In this document: positions 32,976 to 41,166 of the stretch, piece by piece
Numbering within the stretch: position 1 is the first letter of the stretch
How the letters are laid out: the number at the start of each line of letters is the position of its first letter
DNA from: an uncultured Oscillospiraceae bacterium
GTDB lineage: Bacteria > Bacillota > Clostridia > Oscillospirales > Oscillospiraceae
Reading direction: 5' to 3'
DNA length: 60,800 nucleotides
NCBI GenBank assembly: GCA_947632175.1
Contig: CANROC010000018.1
Coordinates: 1 to 60,800 of the forward strand
Program-made: the position numbers and the translations under genes
The notes under the pieces: generated by a model
Told to the model about the DNA's origin: nothing
The model's input: the letters and a program-made list of their open reading frames with translations, nothing else
Database searches by the model: none

Positions 32976-32988
32976 AAGGGAGGCAGGT

Positions 32989-33708
32989 ATGAAACGAATT
33001 TTTTGGAGGCTTCGGGCGCTCCTGGCGCGGCTTTGGGAACGGCTCGCGCCCACGGAGGGCGTCTATTACATCGGCGGGGCGGACACGCTGCCGCCGCCGC
33101 TCAGCCGGGAGGAGGAGCAGGAGGCGGTGCGGGCGCTGACGGAGGGGTCGGAGACGGCGCGGAAGACCCTCATCGAGCACAATCTGCGGCTGGTGGTCTA
33201 CATCGCCCGGAGGTTTGAGAACACCGGCGTCAATCTGGAGGATCTCACCGGCATCGGGGCCATCGGCCTCATCAAGGCCATCAGCACCTTCGACCCGGCC
33301 AAGAACATTAAGCTGGCGACCTACGCCTCCCGGTGCATCGAGAACGAGATTTTGATGCACCTTCGGAAGATCGCGCCCCAGCGCACGGAGGTGTCCCTCT
33401 CGGAGCCGCTGAACACCGACTGGGACGGCAACGAGCTGCTGCTCTCGGACATCCTGGGCACCGACAACGACATGGTCATGCGCCCCCTGGAGGACGACGT
33501 GGACCGCCAGCTTCTGCGGGAGGCGCTGGAGAAGCTCTCCGACCGGGAGCGGACCATCATCTCCCTGCGCTTCGGCCTCGCCGGCCGCCGGGAGCTGACC
33601 CAAAAGGAGGTCGCCGATAAGCTGGGCATCTCCCAGTCCTACATCAGCCGCCTGGAAAAGCGGATCATATCCAGGCTGAGGCGGGAGATGACGAGGAGGA
33701 TGGGGTGA
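32989..33708 (+). CDS. sigE: sporulation sigma factor SigE
   Basis: A 239-residue mother-cell sigma factor. It has an N-terminal pro-sequence ([19 protein letters not shown]) followed by the processing region [15 protein letters not shown], sigma region 2 ([32 protein letters not shown]) and region 4 ([23 protein letters not shown]). SpoIIGA cleaves the pro-sequence after septation. In many Firmicutes sigG follows; here a repeat array follows instead. Confidence 0.96.
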   Translation: MKRIFWRLRALLARLWERLAPTEGVYYIGGADTLPPPLSREEEQEAVRALTEGSETARKTLIEHNLRLVVYIARRFENTGVNLEDLTGIGAIGLIKAISTFDPAKNIKLATYASRCIENEILMHLRKIAPQRTEVSLSEPLNTDWDGNELLLSDILGTDNDMVMRPLEDDVDRQLLREALEKLSDRERTIISLRFGLAGRRELTQKEVADKLGISQSYISRLEKRIISRLRREMTRRMG

Positions 33709-33717
33709 AACGGAAAG

Positions 33718-34568
33718 GGGGAAGCAATGACCAACGCTCGCTTCCCCCCTGCCCCCCTCCTACGAGGAGGGGGCTTAAAAAGGTTTGCGCCTGCGGCGCA
33801 TTCTTTGATTCCCCGCGCGGCGGGGACGGGGGACGAAGGACGGGGGCTTGAATCCCCCTGCCCCCTTTGCCGCAACAGGGGGTCAAAAAGGTTTTGCGCC
33901 GCTTTGCGGCGCAATTTTTTATAAAGGCGGCGCGAAGCGCCGCAACCTTATTCCCCCGACCCCTTTTTCGGAAAAAGGGGTGCCGCCGCGGCGGCGGGGT
34001 ATTCGAGCCCGTGGGGCGTCGCTGGGGTTGCCGGTGAACGAAACTTACTGCGTGCGGGCCGCCAAGACTGCGCCCGCAGGCGCGCATCACGAGCGCAACC
34101 GCCGCAAAGCGGCAGCTCTTAGCGCGGAGATGTGGCGGTCCCTACAGGGTATGTTGTCGGAACGGTTCCGATAATTCGCTCCCGCCCCCGTCCCAGAGCC
34201 CCCTCCTCGTAGGAGGGGGGCAGGGGGGAAGCGAGCGTGGGACGACAGAACGGTTCCGATAAAACAAATCCGCCCTAATCACCGCCGTACGGGCCGCCGC
34301 CCACGGCGGCCCTCGTTGCAGGTTTCGGATTGCCTCCGATAAACGCCGTAGGGGTCGCCGTCTCGGCGACCCGCGTTTCGATGATTTCTGGTGTCGGTTG
34401 AATGGGATAACCTCCCATATTCCCCGTAGGGGCGGGTTCTAAACCCGCCCGTGCCACGTTGCGTGAGGGAACGGTTTCGATAAAACGGTACATGTCGGTT
34501 ATCGGGGGCATGGGCCGCCGGGGGGACCCTTCCGGCGCTTCGCGCCACCTCCCCCAGGGGGGGGAGGT
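33718..34568. repeat. intergenic hairpin-repeat array R5
   Basis: Between convergent sigE and the phosphodiesterase gene. Order: CCCCTCCT module, GCGCCTGCGGCGC and GCGCCGCTTTGCGGCGC modules, CCCCTTTTTCGGAAAAAGGGG, a GGGCCGCC half followed by unrelated sequence, CCCCCTCCT module, GGGCCGCC-GCCCAC-GGCGGCCC, GGGTCGCC-type, GGGCGGGTT-CTA-AACCCGCCC, then an abrupt switch to GGCGCTTCGCGCC and CCTCCCCC. The third hairpin uses a different stem from other arrays but is still fully paired. No gene found. Confidence 0.85.
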
Positions 34569-34581
34569 CAACGGTGCGTGC

Positions 34582-35043
34582 TCACACCTGCTTGGCCTCA
34601 TACCGCATCTGCCCTGCCTCGATGGTGAGGACGCCGTAGGTGCGGGCTCCCATGCCGACGGTGCCGGGGTTGATGACCAGGAGGCCGTTGACCTCGGCGT
34701 AGTAGGGGGTGTGGGTGTGGCCGAAGAGGGCGGCGTCGGCGCCGGCGGCCAGGGCGGTGTTGATGAGGGAGGCGAGGCCCATTTTCACGCCGTAGTGGTG
34801 GCCGTGGGTGAGGAAGAGCTTCCGGCCGGCGAAGGTGATGAGCTTATACCTGGGCTCGGCGGTAACCCAGTCGCAATTTCCCGGCACGGAACACACGGGA
34901 ATGGCCGGGAAGAAGCGGCCCAGGTCCTCGGCGTCGGACTGGTGGTCGCCGAGGTGGATGATCTGGTCCGGCTTTTCCGTGAGGACCGCCGTCTCCATGG
35001 GCGGCAGGTTGCGGTGGGAGTCTGACAAAACAAGGATCTTCAT
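34582..35043 (-). CDS. metallophosphoesterase, YfcE/MJ0936-like
   Basis: A 153-residue calcineurin-like phosphodiesterase. Metal ligands are in VLSDSHRN, HLGDHQSDAED, VPGNCDW, THGHHYGV and FGHTHTP, the complete set for the YfcE family. Probably cytoplasmic and acting on a cyclic nucleotide or phosphodiester; the substrate is unknown. It is divergent from a three-gene set of small proteins, only 57 bp apart. Confidence 0.92.
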   Translation of the reverse strand: MKILVLSDSHRNLPPMETAVLTEKPDQIIHLGDHQSDAEDLGRFFPAIPVCSVPGNCDWVTAEPRYKLITFAGRKLFLTHGHHYGVKMGLASLINTALAAGADAALFGHTHTPYYAEVNGLLVINPGTVGMGARTYGVLTIEAGQMRYEAKQV

Positions 35044-35100
35044 GTGGCACCTTTCCTCTCCGGGCGGAATATACTGGGTTGATGGCAAGGAGTGGTAGCT

Positions 35101-35367
35101 TTGGAAAACGATTTGACTAAGAAGGCCCAGGAGTTCCTCTCCGGCGAGGAGGGCCGCCGGATCCAGGGCAAGCGGGCGGAGATCGAGCGTCTCGCCGCCT
35201 CCGAGGACGGCCAGCGGGTGAAGACCATGCTGGAGCGCGGGGGCTTTGAGGACGCGGTGAAGCGGGGCGACGCCGCCGCGCTGAAAAACGCCATGGGAAG
35301 CCTCATGCAGACGGACTCCGGGCGGCAGCTCATCGGGCGGCTCCGGGAGCTCATGGGGCAGAAGTAG
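35101..35367 (+). CDS. small acidic protein, first of a three-gene set
   Basis: An 88-residue helical protein (MENDLTKKAQEFLSG ... QTDSGRQLIGRLRELMGQK) not recognised. The start was set at TTG 35101-35103, 8 nt after AAGGAG; a GTG 9 bp upstream overlaps that site. It is followed after 10 bp by the next gene. No SigA-like promoter is visible in the 57-bp divergent gap, so a sporulation sigma factor is possible. Confidence 0.6.
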   Translation: MENDLTKKAQEFLSGEEGRRIQGKRAEIERLAASEDGQRVKTMLERGGFEDAVKRGDAAALKNAMGSLMQTDSGRQLIGRLRELMGQK

Positions 35368-35377
35368 GTGGGACGCC

Positions 35378-35752
35378 GTGGCCGAGTTTGAGGAGATGCT
35401 CGATTCCATCCTCTCCTCCCCCGAGGAGATGGAGAAGATCATGGGCCTTGCCAGGGAGCTGTCCGGCTCCGCCCCGCCGCCGGAAAAGCCGGCGGAAGCG
35501 CCGGCGGAGAAGGCGTCCGTCCCCGGCCTCGGGGACCTGAGCCCCAAGATGCTGGGCTCTCTGGGGAAGCTCCTGGGGAAGCTGAACGGCGACAAGGGCG
35601 ACGACAAGGCCGCCCTCATGCGGTCCGTGAAGCCCTATCTCAAGCCCGAGCGCCGGGAGGCGCTGGACAGGGCCGTGAAGATCGCCCGCATCGCCCATGT
35701 GGCGCGGGCGGCCCTGGATGAATTCGGAGGTGAGTTGGATCTTGGCCTATAA
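35378..35752 (+). CDS. small protein of unknown function, second of the set
   Basis: A 124-residue protein. The N-terminal helix (FEEMLDSILSSPEEMEKIMGLAREL) resembles small clostridial proteins containing the SPEEMEKIM motif. A Pro/Ala/Glu linker and a C-terminal helical part with KPYLKPERREALDRAVKIARIA follow. The start is GTG. It overlaps the next gene by 11 bp. I cannot assign a function. Confidence 0.65.
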   Translation: MAEFEEMLDSILSSPEEMEKIMGLARELSGSAPPPEKPAEAPAEKASVPGLGDLSPKMLGSLGKLLGKLNGDKGDDKAALMRSVKPYLKPERREALDRAVKIARIAHVARAALDEFGGELDLGL

Positions 35753-36029
35753 CCGCTACACGCCGCCGGCCTGGGCCGCCCCAAGGCCCCGGCCTCAGCC
35801 CCGCCAACAGCCCCGCCGGGAGGCGCCGGGACCGGCCCGGACCGCGCCGGCAGACGCCGCCGCAAGGCCCCACCGACCGGCGGGACGCCCGGGCCCTTTG
35901 CCCGCGGGTCTGGACGCCGGCGACCTCTTCCTGGCGGCGATGCTGCTCTTCCTCTACTCCGAGAGCCATGACGAGGACTTCCTCATCATCCTCATCGTCG
36001 TGGGGCTTTCCGTCTTTCAAAAGAAATGA
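35742..36029 (+). CDS. small membrane-tail protein, third of the set
   Basis: A 95-residue protein: N-terminus MAYNRYTPPAW, a long Pro/Arg/Ala linker, then a hydrophobic tail (DLFLAAMLLFLYSESHDEDF followed by LIILIVVGLSVF) with a central acidic turn. This tail pattern occurs in short clostridial proteins of unknown role. TTG at 35742 has GGAGGTGA 8 nt upstream, inside the preceding gene, so it is coupled. A terminator follows. Whether this set is sporulation-linked is a guess from the tail pattern and lack of a SigA promoter. Confidence 0.6.
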   Translation: MAYNRYTPPAWAAPRPRPQPRQQPRREAPGPARTAPADAAARPHRPAGRPGPLPAGLDAGDLFLAAMLLFLYSESHDEDFLIILIVVGLSVFQKK

Positions 36030-36033
36030 AAAC

Positions 36034-36060
36034 CGACGGGGAGGTCATGCCTCCCCGTCG
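36034..36060. terminator. bidirectional terminator between convergent genes
   Basis: CGACGGGGAGG, TCATG, CCTCCCCGTCG: an 11-bp perfect stem followed by CTGTTTGTTT. The stop codon of the minus-strand tagO-like gene lies in the loop, so this gene ends inside its own terminator. Confidence 0.85.
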
Positions 36061-37175
36061 CTGTTTGTTTCGTCGGAAACCTCCGTCTGCTTCTCCGCCT
36101 CGGCTTTCTTTTGCTCCTCCAGGCGGGCTACGTGGTCGTCGTGGGATTTGAGGAGGGCAATGCCGATGACGATGGCGACGCAGCAGGCGAAGACGAAGAT
36201 GAGGGCCTTCATCTCGTCGGTGGTGGTGATGAGCACCGCCGAGAGGCCCAGGACGGCGGAGATGGCGTAAAGCACCGCCACCGCCTGCTTCTGACTAAGG
36301 CCCATGTCGATGAGCCGGTGGTGGAAGTGGCCCCGGTCCGGGCTCATGGGGTTCTGGCCTTTCAAGAGACGGCGGATGATGGCGAAGGTGGTGTCGAAAA
36401 TCGGCAGGGCCAGGGCCAGAATGGGCACCGCGAAGGAGATGAAAGCGTAGGACTTCAAAAGCCCCGTCACCGACACGGTGGACAGGATATAGCCAAGAAG
36501 CAGCGCCCCGGTGTCGCCCATGAAGATCTTGGCGGGGTTGAGGTTATAGGGGATGAACCCCAGGCACGCGCCCAGCACCGCCGCCAGGAGGACGGCGACG
36601 TTCCCCTGCCCCAGCACCAGGGCGATGACCAGGATGGACAGGGACGAGATGGCGGAGACGCCGCAGGCCAGCCCGTCCAGCCCGTCGATGAGGTTGATGG
36701 AGTTGGTGATGCCCACGATCCAGAAGATGGTGACGGGGATGGACCAGGCCCCGAAGCTGATGGTGGCCGTGTCGCTCCAGAAGACAGGGTTGGCGATAAA
36801 TTCGATGCGCACCCCGAAAGCCACTGCCACGCCGGCGGCGGCGATCTGCACCGCGAATTTCAAAAGCGCCGGCAGGGGCACGATGTCGTCGATGGCCCCC
36901 ACGGTGACGATGATGACCGTGCCTAAAAGGATGCCCTGGACCTGGCGGTCAAGGTCGGCAAAGAGCACCACCGCCACCAGGAACCCCAGGAAAATGGCAA
37001 GGCCTCCCTGGCGGGGGATGGGGTGGTCGTGCATCCGCCGGTTGTCCTTCGGCACGTCCACGGCCCCCACCTTCACGGCGAAGGCCCGCACCAGGGGCGT
37101 CATGGCGAAGCACACCGCCGTGGAAACAAGCAGCGCCGCGCCGATTTTAATGAGTTCGCTCGTCTCAATGTTCAT
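36045..37175 (-). CDS. tagO: undecaprenyl-phosphate N-acetylglucosaminyl-1-phosphate transferase (TagO/WecA-like)
   Basis: A 376-residue polytopic enzyme with about eleven membrane segments. It transfers GlcNAc-1-phosphate to undecaprenyl phosphate, the first step of wall teichoic acid or other envelope glycopolymers. Motifs: DVPKDNRRMHDHPIPRQGG, GAIDDI, NSINLIDGLDGLA, NPAKIFMGDTGALLLG, and RGHFHHRL. The His-rich last motif distinguishes GlcNAc-type enzymes from MraY. A charged C-terminal tail ends in the terminator. It sits next to trpS with no functional link. Confidence 0.92.
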   Translation of the reverse strand: MNIETSELIKIGAALLVSTAVCFAMTPLVRAFAVKVGAVDVPKDNRRMHDHPIPRQGGLAIFLGFLVAVVLFADLDRQVQGILLGTVIIVTVGAIDDIVPLPALLKFAVQIAAAGVAVAFGVRIEFIANPVFWSDTATISFGAWSIPVTIFWIVGITNSINLIDGLDGLACGVSAISSLSILVIALVLGQGNVAVLLAAVLGACLGFIPYNLNPAKIFMGDTGALLLGYILSTVSVTGLLKSYAFISFAVPILALALPIFDTTFAIIRRLLKGQNPMSPDRGHFHHRLIDMGLSQKQAVAVLYAISAVLGLSAVLITTTDEMKALIFVFACCVAIVIGIALLKSHDDHVARLEEQKKAEAEKQTEVSDETNSDGEA

Positions 37176-37190
37176 AGCCGCGTGATCCCT

Positions 37191-38204
37191 TTATTTCTGG
37201 ACAAAGCCGATCTTTTTGTATACCTTCCGGAGGGTCTTTTCGGCAACGAAGGAGGCCCGCTCCGCCCCGGCGCGGTAGACGCTCTCGAGATACGCCTTGT
37301 CCTTCAAAAGGCGCTCCGTCTCCTCCCGGATGGGGCGGAGAGTCTCGATGACCGCCTCGCCCACGGCGGGCTTGAAAGCGCCGTAGCCCTGGCCCACAAA
37401 CTCCCGCTCCACGTCCTCCGGGGACTTTCCCGTGGCGGCGGCGTAGATCTGGATGAGGTTGGAAACCCCCGGCTTGGCCTCCGGGTCGTAGCGGACGCAG
37501 TTTTCCGTGTCGCTGTCCGTCACGGCGCGCTTGAATTTCCGGGCGATGTCCTCCGGCTTTTCCAGCAGGAACACGCAGCCGTCGGGCTGGGACTTGGACA
37601 TCTTGCTCTCCGGGGCGTTCAGGGACATGATGCGCGCGCCCACCTTCTGGATATAGGGCTCGGGCATTTTGAACACGTCGCCGTAGATGCCGTTGAAGCG
37701 CTGGACGATGTTCCGGCACAGCTCCACGTGCTGGCGCTGGTCCTCCCCCACGGGCACGAAGTCCGGCTGATAGAGGAGGATGTCCGCCGCCATGAGGCAG
37801 GGGTAGGTGAAGAGCCCGCCGTTGACGTTCTCCGCGTGCTTGGCGGACTTGTCCTTGAACTGGGTCATGCGGGAAAGCTCCCCGAACATGGCGTAGCAGT
37901 TGAGGACCCAGCCCAGCTCCGCGTGCTGGTGGACGTGGGACTGGATGAACAGCGTACACTTCTCCGGGTCCAGGCCGCAGGCGATGTAGTTGGCCAGCAG
38001 CGTCAGCGTCTGTCTCCTGAGCGCCGCCGGGTCCTGGCGCACGGTGATGGTGTGCAGGTCGGCGAGGAAGAAGTAGCAGTCAAAGTCCTCGATCATCTGG
38101 GGCCAATGCCGGAGCGGGCCCAGATAGTTGCCCAGGTGCAGTTCCCCGCTGGGCTGGATGCCGGACAGCATCACTTTTTTCGGTGTATTTTCAACGTTTT
38201 CCAT
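37191..38204 (-). CDS. trpS: tryptophanyl-tRNA synthetase
   Basis: A 337-residue class I aminoacyl-tRNA synthetase of normal length. The HIGH motif appears as HLGNY near residues 20-24 and KMSKS as KMSKSQPDG near 200. GADILLYQ-like MAADILLYQPDFVPVGEDQ is the tryptophan-binding region. The start follows GAGGAAAAACC. No T-box leader can be seen upstream: the space to the aminotransferase gene is filled by the second MITE copy. Confidence 0.96.
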   Translation of the reverse strand: MENVENTPKKVMLSGIQPSGELHLGNYLGPLRHWPQMIEDFDCYFFLADLHTITVRQDPAALRRQTLTLLANYIACGLDPEKCTLFIQSHVHQHAELGWVLNCYAMFGELSRMTQFKDKSAKHAENVNGGLFTYPCLMAADILLYQPDFVPVGEDQRQHVELCRNIVQRFNGIYGDVFKMPEPYIQKVGARIMSLNAPESKMSKSQPDGCVFLLEKPEDIARKFKRAVTDSDTENCVRYDPEAKPGVSNLIQIYAAATGKSPEDVEREFVGQGYGAFKPAVGEAVIETLRPIREETERLLKDKAYLESVYRAGAERASFVAEKTLRKVYKKIGFVQK

Positions 38205-38233
38205 GGTTTTTCCTCGAAATCTTTCTTATTTCA

Positions 38234-38392
38234 TACTAATATCTATTTAAAAGGAGACACCGAGCGGCGAGGATTTTTCGCGTCAGGCAAGGAAGACGCC
38301 GCAGGGAATACTGTATGTATTCCCAAGGCGGCTGACGCAGCCTGGCGCGAAAAAGACCGTCGCGAATGTCTTGTTTTAATTAGATATTAGTA
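38234..38392. mobile_element. MITE, copy 2 (159 bp), inserted at the end of the aminotransferase gene
   Basis: It has the same terminal inverted repeats and the same GGGAATAC / GTATTCCC hairpin as the element at 2766-3023. It is flanked by TCA direct repeats (38231-38233 and 38393-38395). Removing the element and one TCA would make the aminotransferase frame end ...EYGLK-stop. As it stands, the element supplies the last five codons and the stop. This shows the insertion is real and recent enough to reconstruct. Confidence 0.9.
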
Positions 38393-39578
38393 TCAGGCCG
38401 TACTCCGCCGCCAAAGCCCGGAAGGCCGGGAGGGAGCGGAGGATCATGTCGTGGCTGACGCAGTAGGCGATGCGCACATAGCCCGGGCAGGCGAAGCTGG
38501 TCCCCGGGACCACCAGGATGTTGTGCTTCTTGGCCCGGTCGGAGAACTCCCTGTCGTCCCCCGGGGTCTTCATCCACATGTAGAAGGCCCCGTCGGGGTA
38601 GACGCAGGTGAAGCCCGCGTCCGTCAGGCCCTCGTAGAGGGCTTTCCGGTTCCTGTCGTAGGCCGCCACGTCGGTGCGCTCGTCCAGGCACTCCGCCACC
38701 AGCTTTTGCTGGAGGCTGGGGGCGTTGACGAAGCCCAGGATGCGGTTGGCGATGACGGCGGCGTCGAAAATGAGCTTCGCGTCGTCGCACTGGGACGGGA
38801 CGACCACGTAGCCGATGCGCTCGCCGGGGAGGGACAGGGACTTGGACCAGGAGTAGCCCACCAGGGTATTGCGGTAAAGCTTGGTGAGCCAGGGGACCTC
38901 CTTTCCGTCGTAGGCCAGCTCCCGGTAGGGCTCGTCGGAGATGAGGTAGATGGGGTGTCCGTATTCCGCCTGCTTCTCCTCCAGCACGGCGGCCAGGGCG
39001 CGGATGCTGGCTTTCGTGTAGATGACGCCGGTGGGGTTGTTGGGGTTATTGAGAAGAAGCGCCTTGGTTTTCGGCGTGACGGCGGCGCGCAGGGCCTCCG
39101 GGTCGGGCTGGAAGCTCCCGGCGATGTTGGCGGGGATGGCCTTCAAAACGCCGTCGAAGTTGGCGACGTAGTTGCCGTACTCCAGGAAGTAGGGCGCGAA
39201 GACCAGCACCTCGTCGCCGGGGTCCAGGAGGGTCTTCAAGAGCACGTTGAGCCCGCCGGCGGCGCCCACGGTCATGAGGATATTGTTCTCGTCAAAGTCC
39301 GTGCCGAACCGCCGGTTCAGGGACGCGGCCACCTTGGCCCGCACCTCGGGGTAGCCGGCGTTGGACATGTAGCCGTGGAGCTCCATGGGGTCCGTCTCGG
39401 CGGCGATGCGGAGGATGGACTCCCGCACCCGCTCCGGCGCGGGGATGTTGGGGTTGCCCAGGGAGAAATCGTAGACGTTCTCCCGCCCGAACTGCGCGGC
39501 CATCCGCGCCCCCTCCTCAAACATCGCCCGAATGGCGCTCCCGCCCTCGGTCATCTTCACCATCTTCGCGGAGATCAC
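38376..39578 (-). CDS. class I/II pyridoxal-phosphate aminotransferase
   Basis: A 400-residue aminotransferase. Conserved parts: SLGNPN near the N-terminus, GAAGGLN at the cofactor phosphate site, NNPNNPTG with the active Asn, SDEPY, the PLP-lysine motif SWSKSLSLPGERIG, and VPGTSF and R-containing VRIAYC near the end. It is likely an aspartate-type enzyme, but substrate cannot be fixed. GTG 39576-39578 was taken as start (AAGGGGG upstream, family-like MISAKMVKM). The last residues ILISN come from MITE copy 2. Confidence 0.9.
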   Translation of the reverse strand: MISAKMVKMTEGGSAIRAMFEEGARMAAQFGRENVYDFSLGNPNIPAPERVRESILRIAAETDPMELHGYMSNAGYPEVRAKVAASLNRRFGTDFDENNILMTVGAAGGLNVLLKTLLDPGDEVLVFAPYFLEYGNYVANFDGVLKAIPANIAGSFQPDPEALRAAVTPKTKALLLNNPNNPTGVIYTKASIRALAAVLEEKQAEYGHPIYLISDEPYRELAYDGKEVPWLTKLYRNTLVGYSWSKSLSLPGERIGYVVVPSQCDDAKLIFDAAVIANRILGFVNAPSLQQKLVAECLDERTDVAAYDRNRKALYEGLTDAGFTCVYPDGAFYMWMKTPGDDREFSDRAKKHNILVVPGTSFACPGYVRIAYCVSHDMILRSLPAFRALAAEYGLILISN

Positions 39579-39682
39579 GGAAACCCGCCCCCTTACGCAC
39601 ATAGTTGGATGTATTTTAGCACAACCGCCGTCCTTTTTCAACCGCAAAACCTCTGAATTTTTAAATCCTTCCTCTTCCTCGG

Positions 39683-39711
39683 TTGAAAATCCCGCCGCGG
39701 TGTGCTATAAT
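39683..39711 (+). promoter_or_regulatory. promoter of hicAB unit 1
   Basis: TTGAAA, 17 bp, TATAAT, followed by GGCGTCAG. It is 25 bp before the hicA start. The same promoter is repeated at 40414-40442. Confidence 0.75.
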
Positions 39712-39735
39712 GGCGTCAGAAAGAGGGTATGGCCC

Positions 39736-39990
39736 TTGGGGAAGAAGGAAAAACTGATAGCGCGGCTCATGACCGAGCCCGCGGACTTCACCTTTGACGA
39801 GGTGGAGACGCTTCTGGGGTATCTGGGCTATGAAAAGGACAACAAGGGCAAAACCAGCGGGTCGCGGGTCAAGTTTACATGTCCCGGCCACAAACCGTTT
39901 TTGATGCACCGCCCTCACCCGTCAAACATCATGCGTCCCTATCAGGTCAAGGACCTTGTCACGGAGCTGGAAAAGGAGGGTCTAATATGA
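39736..39990 (+). CDS. hicA: HicA-family toxin, copy 1
   Basis: An 84-residue putative mRNA interferase: MGKKEKLIARLMTEPADFTF, VETLLGYLGY, GKTSGSRVKFTCPGHK, LMHRPHP, and a C-terminal VKDLVTELEKEG helix. This is the HicA double-stranded-RNA-binding-like fold in which the usual GSHxxF reads GSRVKF and the His lies in the HRPHP segment. The start is TTG; an ATG 6 bp upstream is out of frame. The stop overlaps hicB (ATGA). Confidence 0.85.
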   Translation: MGKKEKLIARLMTEPADFTFDEVETLLGYLGYEKDNKGKTSGSRVKFTCPGHKPFLMHRPHPSNIMRPYQVKDLVTELEKEGLI

Positions 39991-40319
39991 CAAATCTGCT
40001 GGAATACAAAGGTTTTTTTGGAACGATCGAATATTCGAAGGAGGACGGCGTGCTGTTTGGGCATCTTCTTGTGGACGACGCCTGCGCCTCCTATGAGGGG
40101 ACCACGCTGGAGGAGCTTTTAGGCGATTTCCACGACTGCGTGGACGACTATCTTGAGGGCCGCGACGGCCAGGAGCCGGGCGACAGCCCCCGCTTTACGC
40201 AAAATGTCGCTCTCCCCTCCCAGCTTTATAAAAGCGCCTCGCAATGCGCCGCCAGCCACAGCCTCTCCATGAACGCTTTCATCGAGGACGCCATCGCCAA
40301 AGCCGTCGCCGCCGGGTGA
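39987..40319 (+). CDS. hicB: HicB-family antitoxin, copy 1
   Basis: A 110-residue protein: a degenerate RNase H-like N-terminal domain (YKGFFGTIEYSKEDGVLFGHLL ... YEGTTLEELLGDFHDCVDDYLE) and a C-terminal ribbon-helix-helix-like segment (LYKSASQCAASHSLSMNAFIEDAIAKAV). It should bind and neutralise HicA and repress the operon. ATG follows GGAGGG inside hicA. Confidence 0.88.
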   Translation: MTNLLEYKGFFGTIEYSKEDGVLFGHLLVDDACASYEGTTLEELLGDFHDCVDDYLEGRDGQEPGDSPRFTQNVALPSQLYKSASQCAASHSLSMNAFIEDAIAKAVAAG

Positions 40320-40340
40320 CGCCGGTACGCAAAAAACATC

Positions 40341-40360
40341 GCCGCTCCGAAAGGGGCGGC
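40341..40360 (+). terminator. hairpin after hicB copy 1
   Basis: GCCGCTCC, GAAA, GGGGCGGC with a weak T-run. The same hairpin follows copy 2 at 41081-41100. Confidence 0.5.
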
Positions 40361-40413
40361 GGTGGTGTTTATGAAGCTAAACCTCTGAATTTTTAATTCT
40401 TCCCTTTCCTCGG

Positions 40414-40442
40414 TTGAAAATCCCGCCGCGGTGTGCTATAAT
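40414..40442 (+). promoter_or_regulatory. promoter of hicAB unit 2
   Basis: TTGAAA, 17 bp, TATAAT, identical to unit 1, so both toxin genes should be equally expressed unless cross-repressed. Confidence 0.75.
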
Positions 40443-40466
40443 GGCGTCAGAAAGAGGGTATGGCCC

Positions 40467-40724
40467 TTGGGGAAGAAGGAAAAACTGATAGCGCGGCTCA
40501 TGACCGAGCCCGCGGACTTCACCTTTGACGAGGTGGAAACGCTTCTGGGGTATCTGGGCTATGAAAGGGACAACAAGGGCAAAACCAGCGGGTCGCGGGT
40601 CAAGTTTTTCCGTCCCGGAACCTCGCAGGTCGTTTATCTGCACAGGCCCCATCCCGGAAATATCCTGCCAAGGTATCAAGTCAAGAACATTGTTCGGTCC
40701 CTGAAGGAGGCGGATCTGATATGA
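40467..40724 (+). CDS. hicA: HicA-family toxin, copy 2
   Basis: An 85-residue paralogue. Residues 1-49 differ from copy 1 by one residue (YERDN for YEKDN). From there on the sequence is different (FFRPGTSQVVYLHRPHPGNI, then PRYQVKNIVRSLKEADL). The TTG start and ribosome-binding site are the same. The stop overlaps hicB copy 2 by 4 bp. Confidence 0.85.
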   Translation: MGKKEKLIARLMTEPADFTFDEVETLLGYLGYERDNKGKTSGSRVKFFRPGTSQVVYLHRPHPGNILPRYQVKNIVRSLKEADLI

Positions 40725-41059
40725 CAAAAACCATGACCTATAAGGGCTACACCGGCTCCGTTGAGCGTTCCGAGGAGGACGGCATTTTCTTCGGTAAGGT
40801 GCTCGGCATACGCTCCCTGCTTCTCTATGAGGGAAACACAGTTGAAGAGCTCGAGGCGGATTTTCACGAATTTGTGGACGATTACCTCCAGACCTGCAAG
40901 GAAAACGGAGTCGAGCCGGAAAAGCCGTTTCAGTCCCCGATCTTCGTGAATGTATCCCCCGACAACTACAAAAAGGCGTCTCTTTACGCCCTTGAACACA
41001 GTCTCCCCATCGATTCCCTGATCGACCAGGCCATCGCCAACTTCGTCGCCGCCGGGTGA
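40721..41059 (+). CDS. hicB: HicB-family antitoxin, copy 2
   Basis: A 112-residue antitoxin with the same two-domain layout (YKGYTGSVERSEEDGIFFGKVL ... LEADFHEFVDDYL; then NYKKASLYALEHSLPIDSLIDQAIANFVAAG in two parts). It is clearly more divergent from copy 1 than the toxins' N-termini are from each other, suggesting separate toxin-antitoxin specificity. Confidence 0.88.
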   Translation: MTKTMTYKGYTGSVERSEEDGIFFGKVLGIRSLLLYEGNTVEELEADFHEFVDDYLQTCKENGVEPEKPFQSPIFVNVSPDNYKKASLYALEHSLPIDSLIDQAIANFVAAG

Positions 41060-41080
41060 CGCCGGTACGCAAAAAAGCTC

Positions 41081-41100
41081 GCCGCTCCGAAAGGGGCGGC
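41081..41100 (+). terminator. hairpin after hicB copy 2
   Basis: GCCGCTCC, GAAA, GGGGCGGC, as after copy 1. Transcription may still continue into the GNAT gene. Confidence 0.5.
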
Positions 41101-41166
41101 GGTGGTGTTTATGAAATGACGGGGCCGCTGTGGACAGCGGCAGAAGCGTTTTGGGAGGTGATCGGC

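Larger units (their letters stand above)
39647..41115 (+). repeat. tandem duplication carrying two hicAB operons (units 39647-40378 and 40379-41115)
   Basis: Both units begin with the same AACCTCTGAATTTTTAA-like stretch, promoter and first two thirds of hicA. Both end with the same last codons of hicB plus GACGCCGGTACGC and a GCCGCTCCGAAAGGGGCGGC hairpin. Between these near-identical edges, the 3' part of hicA and most of hicB are strongly diverged. Confidence 0.85.

Noticed and set aside
38205-38375. A T-box leader for trpS.
   Set aside because: The space is a MITE copy plus about 30 bp; no specifier stem or antiterminator is visible.
39730-39732. ATG start for hicA copy 1 at 39729-39731.
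   Set aside because: It is out of frame with the HicA sequence and opens a short unrelated frame; the TTG at 39736 fits the family.
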